This document shows, one piece after another, positions 9,451 to 19,000 of a stretch of DNA of 64,000 nt (position 1 is its first letter; each line of letters starts with the position of its first letter). The notes beneath the pieces were generated by a model, which had not been told where the DNA came from, made no database searches, and saw only the letters and a program-made list of their open reading frames with translations. Both the position numbers and the translations under genes were made by a program. This DNA is from Planctomycetaceae bacterium (lineage in GTDB: Bacteria > Planctomycetota > Planctomycetia > Planctomycetales > Planctomycetaceae): the NCBI GenBank assembly GCA_028284485.1, contig JANQRQ010000290.1, forward strand, positions 124,001-188,000, in the 5' to 3' direction.

Positions 9451-10938
9451 GTGAAGCAATTCTATTCTGCCTGCATGATCCTCCTTGCAATTTCCACCAC
9501 GGCGAGCGCCGCCAACGACGTGCATATGGCCAATGGGGTGAAGGTCGGCGAAGTGACCGGAACGTCCGCCATCATTTGGGTTCGTCTGACTTCGCGTGCC
9601 GACTACAAAACAGACGGTATCGAATTTCAACTCCCCTCGCTGGTCGAAACGCCCGATGGCGACAAAGTCGACCCAGCAATCGCTTCGCCGGAAGATGGTT
9701 ACTGCCGTCAAATTCCCAACGGTGCCCGTTTAGAAGACATGCAGTCTGCCGTTCCTGGGACGAGCGGCCAAGTGCGACTGAGGTATTGGGCAGAAGGCGA
9801 CAGCACGAATGCGACCACAGTCGATTGGATCTCGGTCGACGATTCACGCGACTTCACGCGACAATACCATCTGGATTCGCTGCAGCCGGGAACACGATAC
9901 GAATTTGTTGTCGAAGGCCGGGCCTCTGCCGATGCCGACATTTCGGCAACGGTGCAAGATTCGTTTCGGACAGCCCCTGCGATTGATGACAGCGACACAG
10001 AAGTAACGTTTACTGTGGTCACCGGACAGAATTGGCGCACCCGCGACGACGAGCGCGGCCAGAAGATCTATCCCGTCATGGGGAGCCTCAACCCAAGTTT
10101 CTTCGTGCATACCGGCGACATTGTGTACTACGACTCGACGAACCCGTGGGCCACACATATTGATCTCGCCCGGTTCAAGTGGAACCGTACCTACTCGCAA
10201 CCATTCGTGCGCGACTTCCACAACCGTGTGCCGAGCTACTTCATCAAGGACGATCACGACTCCTGGCAGAACGATTGCTGGCCGACGCAGGCGAACAATC
10301 GCATGGGCCAATTCACGTGGGAACAGGGCCGACGGGTCTTCCTGGAGCAGGTGCCGATGGGCGATCGTACCTATCGCACGATTCGATGGGGAAAACATCT
10401 CCAGGTGTGGCTTGTTGAGGGACGCGACTATCGCAGTCCGAACGACGCACCGGACGGACCAGAGAAAACGATTTGGGGCAGCGAGCAGAACTCCTGGTTC
10501 CGAAAAACGGTGACCGAGTCGGATGCCACCTACCGCGTGTTGATCAGCCCCACTCCGGTATTAGGGCCTGATCACCTGTGGAAGGAAGGCAAAATCGATA
10601 ATCACGTGGCGTCAGGCCGTACTTGGGAAGGTTCCCGATTGCGAGAATTCATCAGTTCGCAAAACAACATGTACATCGTCTGCGGCGATCGCCATTGGCA
10701 GTACGTTTCCGTTGATACTGAAAGCGGACTCCGCGAATACTCGTGTGGACCAACCACCGATCGGCACGCCACGAAATTGCTCAACGACGATCATCGATTG
10801 CTACGCTACCTCGGCGAGCGTGGAGGGTTTTTGGCAGTCACTGTCAGTGAAAAGGACGGCGTGCCGTCCATCGCGTTCCGCCATTACGATGTAAACGGCA
10901 ACGTTGTCAACGAGGACATTCCAAACGACGCATCGTAA
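9451..10938 (+). CDS. PhoD-like alkaline phosphatase/phosphodiesterase, secreted
   Basis: The metallophosphatase signatures of the PhoD family are present: FFVHTGDIVYYD, YFIKDDHDSW and IVCGDRHWQYV. An N-terminal Fn3-like region follows a signal peptide. PhoD enzymes hydrolyse phosphate mono- and diesters outside the cytoplasm with a calcium/iron centre. GTG at 9451 is chosen because the GGGAG ribosome site at 9439-9443 is correctly spaced for it; the ATG two codons earlier (9445) lies too close. The product is about 495 residues. No regulatory box is evident upstream. Confidence 0.87.
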   Translation: MKQFYSACMILLAISTTASAANDVHMANGVKVGEVTGTSAIIWVRLTSRADYKTDGIEFQLPSLVETPDGDKVDPAIASPEDGYCRQIPNGARLEDMQSAVPGTSGQVRLRYWAEGDSTNATTVDWISVDDSRDFTRQYHLDSLQPGTRYEFVVEGRASADADISATVQDSFRTAPAIDDSDTEVTFTVVTGQNWRTRDDERGQKIYPVMGSLNPSFFVHTGDIVYYDSTNPWATHIDLARFKWNRTYSQPFVRDFHNRVPSYFIKDDHDSWQNDCWPTQANNRMGQFTWEQGRRVFLEQVPMGDRTYRTIRWGKHLQVWLVEGRDYRSPNDAPDGPEKTIWGSEQNSWFRKTVTESDATYRVLISPTPVLGPDHLWKEGKIDNHVASGRTWEGSRLREFISSQNNMYIVCGDRHWQYVSVDTESGLREYSCGPTTDRHATKLLNDDHRLLRYLGERGGFLAVTVSEKDGVPSIAFRHYDVNGNVVNEDIPNDAS

Positions 10939-11357
10939 TCGCTGGCTTCGGACTATGATGCTCGCTTTGAATGACGACTCGTCGCAAGCGGACAACCAAA
11001 AGATTCGCCAACCCTGATCGGAACGGTCAGAGGAAAGTGTGTTTTCCGGGGCGACGTGAGCGAAGTCGGCATTAGCAATTGACGTGTGTCTTTATGGTCC
11101 GACTCTCTGTCGTCGACCGATTGACTTGGCTTTTGGTGACCGTAACCGTCACCATCGTCGCGCAGAGAGTTTCGTTGGCGTTGACTTCAATTCACGACCG
11201 GTTGCTGGATTTCCGTCGTGGCAAACGTCTATTCAACGCTGAAATCGGGCAGAAGTTACTTTTCATCGGTGATGTTACGTGACAGAATAAAAGGTTGACC
11301 CGGTTTCGGCACCGCTTACGGTTCCGGTCTTTTACTTTGAATTGGAGGTTGTTACCG
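10939..11357. other. Intergenic region, no gene supported
   Basis: Between the PhoD-like gene and the GspE-like gene I see no credible gene. An open frame at 11079-11282 starts with TTG, has no ribosome site and no recognisable product. A TTGACC hexamer at 11295-11300 could be a -35 element for the downstream gene, but no good -10 partner is spaced correctly. The ribosome site of the next gene (TTGGAGG, 11342-11348) is clear. Confidence 0.4.
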
Positions 11358-12656
11358 GTGATTCTAGGCTTTGGCAAGAAACGCATTGATGACGATGACG
11401 AAGAAGTTGAACTCGTAATGTTCCAAGGAGCATTAAACGGGAAAGAAGCGAATTTGGCGGCCAATGCGCGCCTCGCCGAGGCGGGTCTGATACCGGCCAA
11501 AGAAATCGTCACAGATGCACTTTCACGTCGGGCCGATACGATCCGCATCGAGCCCAAAGGGGCGACCGCGGCTGTGTCGCTGCTGATTGATGGGATCGCC
11601 TATCCCGGTGGCAAATTGCCCAAGCAACAGGCATTGGCTATCACGCAAATCATGAAGCTTCTGTCGGGCCTTGAAATCAAACAACGCAAAAAGCGCCAGG
11701 AAGGCGGCATCAAAGCGGAGTTTAGCGATACGCCCTATGAAATCCGTGTGGAAAGCACACCGGTTTCCGGCGGCGCAGAGCGGTTGCTGATACGATCCCG
11801 CAACTTAAACGAGGCGCTGAATACGCCTGAGGAACTCGGCTTTCCCGAAGAGATGCGCACCACGATTCGGGAGAAGACCGGAGGCAATAAGGGCATGGTG
11901 ATGGTCTGCGGTCCGCCGCGCTCCGGATCGACAACGACTGCTTTCGGAGTCTTGAGATCGGTCGATTCATACATCTACACGATCTACTCGTTCCGAGATA
12001 CCAGCAGCCGCGAAGTGTCGAACATCGTCCCATTCGAAGCATTGGAAGGGGACGATTTGGACGAGACCTTTCAGCGCTGTATTCGAGTCGAAGCCAATAT
12101 CATTTTCCTCGATCCGATTACCGATGCCGAGACTGCCAAAGTTGTCTTAAAACGCTCGAATGAAGTTTCGTTGATTTCCGAAATCGTCGCCAAAGATGCT
12201 GCTGCCGGAATCGTTCAGTGGAACAAATGGATTGAAGACCCTCAGGCGGTCTCAGAAGGTCTGAGTTTGATGATCAGCCAGAAGCTGATCCGAACTTTGT
12301 GCCCGGAATGTAAAGAGGCCTTCCGTCCCAACGCCAAGCTGCTTGCCAAAGTGGGACTTTCTGAGGATTTAAAAACGCTGTACCGCAAACCGCGTCCGCC
12401 CGAGCAGCCATCGCGTCACGATCCCGATCCGTGCGAGAAATGCGGTGACATTGGTTACATCGGACGAGCAGCGATGTTCGAAATGATTGAGATGACCCCC
12501 ACCATGCGGGAATTGGTGGCCACCAATCCGACACCCGATGCTGTTCGCAAGCAGGCCCGGATCGACGGAATGCGCTCGATCCAGAAAGACGGTTTGCGGC
12601 TGGTGGAGGAAGGCAAGACGTCGCTTGAAGAGCTGCAACGGGTCATGAAATCGTAG
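11358..12656 (+). CDS. GspE/PilB-family protein with degenerate ATPase motifs
   Basis: The GTG start at 11358 follows a strong TTGGAGG ribosome site and gives 432 residues. The overall order matches type II secretion / type IV pilus ATPases: a short N-terminal domain, an ATPase core and a tetracysteine zinc site (CPEC near 315-318, CEKC near 359), then a C-terminal IRxDGM-like segment. The catalytic motifs are broken. Walker A reads GPPRSGSTTT (185-194) with Ser in place of the essential Lys. The usual GEIRD of Walker B reads DPITD, so the catalytic Glu is lost. The HTN box is replaced, and the Asp box is missing. It is probably a non-hydrolysing paralogue with a scaffolding role. No other secretion genes are adjacent. 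Confidence 0.85.
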   Translation: MILGFGKKRIDDDDEEVELVMFQGALNGKEANLAANARLAEAGLIPAKEIVTDALSRRADTIRIEPKGATAAVSLLIDGIAYPGGKLPKQQALAITQIMKLLSGLEIKQRKKRQEGGIKAEFSDTPYEIRVESTPVSGGAERLLIRSRNLNEALNTPEELGFPEEMRTTIREKTGGNKGMVMVCGPPRSGSTTTAFGVLRSVDSYIYTIYSFRDTSSREVSNIVPFEALEGDDLDETFQRCIRVEANIIFLDPITDAETAKVVLKRSNEVSLISEIVAKDAAAGIVQWNKWIEDPQAVSEGLSLMISQKLIRTLCPECKEAFRPNAKLLAKVGLSEDLKTLYRKPRPPEQPSRHDPDPCEKCGDIGYIGRAAMFEMIEMTPTMRELVATNPTPDAVRKQARIDGMRSIQKDGLRLVEEGKTSLEELQRVMKS

Positions 12657-12961
12657 TAACCCGTTATCAGTCAGCCACTTCCGAAATTCGCCCCGTTTGC
12701 GAGATTGCACCGGCGGCTGATCGACCTACCGACTTACGGGACCCATCCGTTCCGTGAATCTTCGATATTCCCGCAAAATCGGCAAACTATAACGAAGATT
12801 CCGATTGTAAGAGTCGATCTTATTATTACGGAAATGATCGGTCGATCATGTACGGCGCATGCTGTAAATCTACAGTCCGCCTGACGGTACGCCTGGTCGT
12901 TTCCTACTCCAATATTGCAGATTTCCCCCACGCAGGCGTTAAATGCAAGGAAGCAAGTATC
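12657..12961. other. Intergenic region upstream of the tandem lipoproteins
   Basis: No gene is supported. The frame of the first lipoprotein is open upstream to 12848, but the coding texture and ribosome site start at 12962. Small palindromes are present, for example TGATCG/CGATCA around 12836-12849 and TGTA/TACA near 12863. No clear promoter was identified. Confidence 0.4.
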
Positions 12962-13213
12962 ATGAAGTTGTTGCGACACAACGCGTCGATCTGTGCAATG
13001 CTGCTCGGGTGTTTGTTGACTGCAGTGACTTCTAGCGGCTGCCAAACAGTAGTAGGGGGGCAGACGCTGCCATCGGAAAATTATCTGTTCGATGACGTGC
13101 AATTCTTCCCGGCTGGTCCTGAATTCATCCTTTCGAGGCAGGAGCAGGCGATGGAGCGCTATCGATTGGAAGCCGAGGCCCTGAATGAGGATCTTCAGGG
13201 TGATGTCCCGTAG
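12962..13213 (+). CDS. Small lipoprotein, first of a tandem pair
   Basis: This 83-residue protein starts at an ATG preceded by AAGGAAG. It has a hydrophobic signal ending in SSGC, a lipobox, so it is probably lipid-anchored. The mature part reads QTVVGGQTLPS, then DDVQFFPAGPEFILSRQEQA and a charged tail. The next gene encodes a clear paralogue of the same length in which this central block differs at only one or two positions. I do not recognise the family; it looks like a planctomycete-specific envelope lipoprotein. Confidence 0.85.
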   Translation: MKLLRHNASICAMLLGCLLTAVTSSGCQTVVGGQTLPSENYLFDDVQFFPAGPEFILSRQEQAMERYRLEAEALNEDLQGDVP

Positions 13214-13239
13214 TACGGGTTTTAAGGGGTGGTCGAAGT

Positions 13240-13491
13240 ATGAAGCTGTGGCGATTTAGAAAGACAGGGTTTTTGACGTTACTAGGGGGCGTAGCAGTGT
13301 CGGTCATGTCGACCGGTTGCCAAACAACCGTCGGCGGACAGACATTACCATCACCCACGTATTTGACAGACGACGTTCAGTTCTTTCCTGCCGGTCCTGA
13401 GTTTATTCTCTCCAAGCAAGAACAAGCGCTGGAACGCTACCGTTTGGAGCAGGAAGGACTCGACGAAGCAGGAGTGGATGATACTCCCTAA
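13240..13491 (+). CDS. Small lipoprotein, second of a tandem pair
   Basis: Also exactly 83 residues, with a signal peptide ending in STGC and the blocks QTTVGGQTLPS and DDVQFFPAGPEFILSKQEQA. It lies 26 bp after its paralogue and is preceded by TAAGGGG, so the pair is probably one operon that arose by tandem duplication. The signal peptide and the tail have diverged, while the central 30 residues are nearly fixed. Function unknown. A structured, terminator-like spacer follows. Confidence 0.85.
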   Translation: MKLWRFRKTGFLTLLGGVAVSVMSTGCQTTVGGQTLPSPTYLTDDVQFFPAGPEFILSKQEQALERYRLEQEGLDEAGVDDTP

Positions 13492-13807
13492 CTATTGAAA
13501 CAATTTGTATTGGACGCGGCGTCCTTGGCGCCGCGGCCCCCCGAGTACTACAGTCATCACTGTTATCTTGAAATACTCGTGCGCTGTTCACCCGAATATG
13601 GCGCTTTGTCATCGGGTGAAGTAGTGCCAGGGGGGACGAGCCCTCCGCGATTGACGATTTGAGGATGCGATACCGAAAGGTATCTCCTGATGTCGTCGGT
13701 CGGCGGAGGGTTTCCTTTTTATGGTCGATGCAAATCGGTTGATCGTTTCGTTGCGTCGATTCGCAGGTCCATTGCTCTTGCAGTGTCTCGGAATTGCCGC
13801 AGCGAAA
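13492..13807 (+). terminator. Highly structured spacer with nested hairpin and U-tract, possible terminator or structured RNA
   Basis: Three inverted repeats occur in 200 bases. The first is GGACGC/GCGTCC (13512-13524). The second is a perfect 9-bp stem, TTCACCCGA with TCGGGTGAA (13587-13620). The third is a long nested hairpin at 13641-13710 made of CCCTCCGC/GCGGAGGG, GACGA/TCGTC, AGGA/TCCT and GATACC/GGTATC closed by a GAAA tetraloop. A pyrimidine-rich tract with five T follows the last on the plus strand. It lies 150 bases after the lipoprotein pair, so it could be their terminator, a repeat element or a small structured RNA. No protein gene is supported here. Confidence 0.5.
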
Positions 13808-15760
13808 CTATCTCCCTCGATCAGGAAACCGTACTTCACGCGGCGCAACCAGCTCGGCAATCGGTGGAATATCGAACTGCTCGAGTAACCCAAAGCAGAA
13901 TAGTTCCGGCGATTGATTCACAGACAAATCGCGCGTGATGACCTCCTTCAGGCTACGAAGCGCATCGTAAAGGTCGACTTGATCGATCGAATCGGGGGAG
14001 AGTGCTGCAGCGATTAACGAAAACAGACTACTCCGCGGACCGACGGCCACAACTCGCACAGGAGCTGCGGTTCGAGTGCGAGCCCATCTTGCGACGGCAC
14101 GTAATTGCGATACCTGCAAGCCCAGCGGACGTTCGCCGACTGCCGCAACGAGTAACGCAAATAAGAAGTTTCGCTGCGAGATTGCCGATTCGCCCAGGTA
14201 AAACGGATCGACAGCCAGAACGGTGGCACCTGAACCTAGCAACTTCTCAGCCATGTCACCCACCGCGACGCGCCCGTCATCTGAAACGAGGATAACCGTT
14301 TCGGTCGATGAAATCTCGGGAGTCAGCTCGATGGCAGGCACGGTCCAATCCGTACCAATCGTCAGTCGATGCGCGGCTGCCGCACCGGTTGTGAGCAGCA
14401 ACGATTCCGTTTTGACCTGTGTCACTTTGTAGTCATGCACGTGGACAACGTCTTCCAAGGCCCGGCGACGCATGTCTCGCGATGCATCGGTATCGGACTG
14501 TTCCGAGGGCTGCCGAGGAAGATCTCTGCTCAAGTCGACCGCCAAACTATGAAAGTCGGCATTGTCGGGGGGGACTTCAATGTGCAGATCCCATTTGGGT
14601 TTGAGTTCGTCCGTACTTTCCATCTCGTTGGTGTCGTAACTCTGGTCGTCGGCAAAAAAGAACTCTCCGATCATGCGGTAGAGTGCCTCGCGGTTGTCTT
14701 GCTCGAAGTTGTGAGAACCGGGATCGAAGTTCACGTGAGCACGCAGGTGATCCAGGCTGCCATATAGTCTGTAAATCGGTCGCGCCGCATCGAGCAGCGG
14801 CGGCAAGGCATGACCGGCTTTGAAGCAGCATCCATCATTGGCGTTGAATGACAACAGCGTCGGGCGAGGAGCACGCATCGCCGTCAAATGGGCATAGTCG
14901 GCCACGGTCGCCAAGTCGTTGGGAGTCTGCTCGGAATCACCCAAGTCGGAAAAGTTATGAGCGCGTGTTCGAAAACTCGAATAACCTGCCACCGGGTCGG
15001 ATAGCGTGACCCGCTCGTCGAGTGAGCTAATCACGATTGTCTGCCAACCCCCTCCCGACAGCCCCGCGACGGCCACGCGATTCGGGTCAGCATGTTCCAG
15101 CGTCAAGAGGAAGTCGATCGCCCGGCTCATCGCCAGATAAAAGGGGGCCAGCCCGCTGGTGCCACACAAATCAAGTTGATTCATGCGGTAGTGATTGAAT
15201 CCATCAGTATTCAGTTGCCCCATACCAAGCCATTCGACATTCAGCGCCAACATGCCGCGTTTCGCCAGATTGATGCAGCGGATCTGTTTGTACTCGGCCG
15301 CCTTTCCGTTCCGGCGATCGTGGCCGTTAACGTTCAGGACGACGGGGACGCGTCCGCGCAAATCGGTCGGCTCGTACAACAAAGCAGGAATCCACATTCC
15401 GGGGACAGCCTCGTAACGCAACTTCTTGATGCGGTAACCCGGCCCACCGTCAATTGTGTCGACCCAGGCGACACGCAATTTTGCATCCCGCCATTTCGCA
15501 GCTTCCCCGCGGAACACAATCCGGTTCAATGTGTCGCGTCGCATCCGACTCGCGTGCTGTTCCCATTCGCGAACCGATTTCACATCGGGCATCGGAGGCA
15601 CACGGGATTCCGTAAAAACCTGAACTTCCGAAAGCGGCAAATCCTTCGGCAAGACCGAATACTGAAGCGCTTCGCTGATTGTTATCCCATCGGCTGAATA
15701 CGCCGCCGATGCCAATACCAGTAGTGACAATAACAAGCCCAATGGAATACGGCGGTACAT
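13808..15760 (-). CDS. Large secreted alpha/beta-hydrolase (acetyl xylan esterase / prolyl oligopeptidase-like)
   Basis: The ATG at 15760 has an AGGAGA ribosome site and a signal peptide (LLLSLLVLASAAYSA), giving 650 residues. The frame is open further upstream, but that extension reads like non-coding sequence. The nucleophile elbow is AGLSGGGWQT, with a candidate acid in NANDGCC and histidine in DPGSHNFE, as in AXE1/dienelactone-type hydrolases. A second, C-terminal alpha/beta-like half (VILVSDDGRVAVGDMAEKLL onward) lacks an obvious Gly-X-Ser-X-Gly. It probably acts on polysaccharide esters outside the cytoplasm (inference). It is divergent from the dehydrogenase-cytochrome gene. Confidence 0.85.
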   Translation of the reverse strand: MYRRIPLGLLLSLLVLASAAYSADGITISEALQYSVLPKDLPLSEVQVFTESRVPPMPDVKSVREWEQHASRMRRDTLNRIVFRGEAAKWRDAKLRVAWVDTIDGGPGYRIKKLRYEAVPGMWIPALLYEPTDLRGRVPVVLNVNGHDRRNGKAAEYKQIRCINLAKRGMLALNVEWLGMGQLNTDGFNHYRMNQLDLCGTSGLAPFYLAMSRAIDFLLTLEHADPNRVAVAGLSGGGWQTIVISSLDERVTLSDPVAGYSSFRTRAHNFSDLGDSEQTPNDLATVADYAHLTAMRAPRPTLLSFNANDGCCFKAGHALPPLLDAARPIYRLYGSLDHLRAHVNFDPGSHNFEQDNREALYRMIGEFFFADDQSYDTNEMESTDELKPKWDLHIEVPPDNADFHSLAVDLSRDLPRQPSEQSDTDASRDMRRRALEDVVHVHDYKVTQVKTESLLLTTGAAAAHRLTIGTDWTVPAIELTPEISSTETVILVSDDGRVAVGDMAEKLLGSGATVLAVDPFYLGESAISQRNFLFALLVAAVGERPLGLQVSQLRAVARWARTRTAAPVRVVAVGPRSSLFSLIAAALSPDSIDQVDLYDALRSLKEVITRDLSVNQSPELFCFGLLEQFDIPPIAELVAPREVRFPDRGR

Positions 15761-16024
15761 CGGCAGGTCTCCTGGTCTCAATGCGGTCGAGCTGGGGGCA
15801 AATGTTGGAATCCGGCTGCACTCGCTTAAGAGATTGATTCGCCCGAAACGGTATAACGTGCCAAGGCTCGTGGAGCCGGTTTCGCGTGCGGCGCACGCCA
15901 TTGTCCCCCACTTTTCGGTCGGATCGCAAGCGAATAGCGACAGCCCGGTTGCCACGATAAGATGGAAGTTCACCCTCTTAAGGGGAATCTCTAAGCGATA
16001 AAGGGAACGAGAGATCGACGCCTT
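15761..16024. repeat. Divergent intergenic region with two adjacent hairpins
   Basis: This spacer separates two divergent genes and should hold both promoters. Two short hairpins sit side by side: GGCTC-GTG-GAGCC (15865-15877) and GCGTGC-GGC-GCACGC (15884-15898). The first has the same stem-loop word as the hairpins near 48507 and 58539, which suggests a dispersed element. No confident -35/-10 pair was identified. Confidence 0.5.
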
Positions 16025-19000
16025 ATGAAAATCAATCGATATTACGTCATTACAAGTTGGATACTGATTGCATCCGCCGCCTGCTTGTGCACCATGTCGC
16101 TTTTGGTTGCGGATGAACGGGCTTCGAGCCAACCCACCGTTGACGAATCGCAGCCAAATCGCGTCGCGCGCTACGGCATCGACCAACGGATTCCATGGAC
16201 GACCTCCCGCATTACCGGTTCCCCGGAGCCACCACTACCCTACCAGTTGATCCGCGCATTCCCCAAACTGAAATTCGAGCAGCCGGTCGATATTACTTCG
16301 GCCCCGGACACCGATCGACTCTTTGTCGTCGAGTTGAACGGCAAGATTTTTTCGTTTCCGAACGATCAACAAATCGCTGAACCTGATTTGGCGATGGACT
16401 TGATGGCTGCTATTCCCGATGCGACGCGCGTTTACGGACTGACGTTTCATCCCGAATTCGAAAGGAATCGGTTCTGCTACATTTCATACATTCGTCAGCC
16501 GGAAGATCCCGATGGAACGCAAGTATCTCGGTTTATGGTTTCGAATACGGATGTCCCAGTCATCGATCCGAATAGCGAATTTCGAATCATCACTTGGAAG
16601 GCCGGCGGCCATAACGGCGCCTGCTTAAAGTTTGGACCGGATGGCTACCTGTATGTTTCCACCGGCGATGGTTCGGGAGCATTTCCGCCTGATAGTCTGC
16701 ACGCTGGACAGGATGTGTCATCGCTGCTTGCGGCAATCCTCAGAATTGATGTCGATCATCCGACTGCCGAGACGGCCTATTCCATCCCCGAAGACAATCC
16801 GTTCGTTGACCATGCCGGGGCGCGGGGCGAGATTTGGAGCTACGGATTTCGCAACCCTTGGAAGATGAGTTTCGATTCAACAACGGGTGACCTGTGGGTC
16901 GGCGACGTCGGCTGGGAACTTTGGGAATTGGTTTACCGCGTTGTGCGCGGCGGTAACTACGGCTGGAGCATTGTCGAGGGAAGCCAGCCGGTTCATCCGG
17001 AGCGAAAGCGTGGCCCGACGCCAATTCTTCCACCGACAGTGCAGCATTCGCACATCGAATCGCGGTCGGTGACTGGTGGTTATGTATATCACGGTGCGCG
17101 TTTGCCCGATCTGGAAGGTGAGTACATTTACGGCGACTATGTCACGGGAAAGATTTGGGGATTGCGTCACGACGGCCAAGCTGTCGTCGAATTACAGGAA
17201 CTGGCGGACACCACAATTCAAATCATTTCGTTTGCCGTGGATAACACCGATGAGCTGTTGGTGATGGACTATTCCGGAACGCTGCACTACTTGCAGGCAA
17301 ATCCCAGATTGGAAAGTAACCTCGATTTTCCGACCCGATTGACAGAGACCGGGCTGTTCGCTTCCGTGCCTGACCACCAAATGGCGGATGGCGTCGTTCC
17401 CTATTCGATCAATGCAGAACCATGGGCCGACGGTGCCATACCTAGCCGATTTCTGGCAGTTCCAGAGGCTGGAACAATCGGCGTTTGGCGGGACCAGAAT
17501 GTGCAACAAGGCCAAGTCAAAGGAGACTGGGCCTTTCCCTCGGATACCGTTCTGGCAAAGACGCTTTCGATGGAAATGGAAAAAGGCAATCCGGAAAGTC
17601 TCCGGCATTTAGAAACACAAATCCTGCATTACGACCAGGATACCTGGCGTGGATACACCTATATTTGGAATGACGAACAGACCGATGCGGTGCTGTCGGA
17701 CCCGGATGGAGAAGATCGCGTTTTCACTGTGCAAGACGCCACCGCACCAGGAGGCCAGCTTGAGCTGCAATGGCATTTTGCCAGCCGCGCGGAATGTCTT
17801 CTCTGCCATACGACACGATCCGGATCCATTCATGGATTTCGACTGGAGCAGCTAAATCGAGACCACGCTTACGGTCCGGTGACTGGAAACCAATTGGCGA
17901 CTCTCGAGCATCTCGGGTTGTTTGACGACCCATTGCCCGAGTCACCGCCCAAAATCACTGACCCCTACGACGCGTCGGCAGACATCAACGAACGCGCGAG
18001 GGCTTACCTGCATATCAACTGCGCGCACTGCCATCGACGCGGCGGCGGCGGAACGGCTGCCATCGACGTTCAGCATCACCACTCGCTGCAAAAGACGAAT
18101 TTGCTCGATGCACGGCCGACACAAGGAACATTCGGAATTCATAGCGCCGAAGTCCTCGCTCCGGGGAATCCTTACCGTTCCGTGCTCTATTACCGAATGG
18201 CCAAACTCGGCCGCGGACGTATGCCTTACTTCGGCTCGACCATCGTCGATGAGAGAGGTGTCGGCTTGATTCACGACTGGATTGCATCGCTTTCGACTGT
18301 TGCTCAATCACCAGGCAGCGATGAGGTTGCCGAACAAGAAGCGAAACAGTCACTGACAAAGTTGCTGCAACGCACCCAAGATCGCAAGTTCGATTCTGCA
18401 ACCCTCGCAGCTGATGTTAAAGACATTTTGGCATCGACAAGCGGCGCACTGGTGACGCTACACGCCATCGATGACGGCCGGATCAATGGAGACTTGCAAC
18501 AGATGATCGTTGATGCGGCAGCATCGCATGTCGACGTACAGGTCCGGGATCTGTTCGAACGGTTTCTGCCGGACGATCGGCGAAGTAAGCGCTTGGGAGC
18601 TGCCATCAAGCCGGATCAAATCCTGAGTATCGCGGGCAATGCCGAACGCGGGCGAGAGTTGTTTCTCAAGTCAGCCGGCGTACAGTGCCGCAACTGCCAC
18701 AGGATCGACAATCAGGGCAAGCAAGTCGGCCCCGACCTGAACGAAATCGGGAAAAAGTCGACACGCGCCCAAATCCTGGAAAGCATTCTCGAGCCTTCGA
18801 AGAAAATCGAAACTCCGTACCTGACCTATCTCGTCGAAACGGCAAACGGCATCGTGCACACGGGACTATTAGTGAAACAAGGGCCGGAAGGAATTGTGCT
18901 GAAGGATGCCCTCGGAAACGACGTGCAGGTTTCGGCCGACGATGTGGAAGTTTTGGTCCCCCAGCCCAAATCACTGATGCCGGACCTATTGCTGCGGGAC

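Noticed and set aside
11079-11282. 67-residue plus-strand open frame starting with TTG
   Set aside because: No ribosome site, no family resemblance, weak coding texture; treated as intergenic.
11295-11300. TTGACC as a -35 box for the GspE-like gene
   Set aside because: No acceptable -10 hexamer at 16-18 bp spacing; planctomycete promoters are poorly predictable by eye.
15761-16186. N-terminal extension of the esterase frame to 16186
   Set aside because: The extension overlaps the divergent gene and lacks a signal; the start at 15760 has an AGGAGA site and a proper signal peptide.
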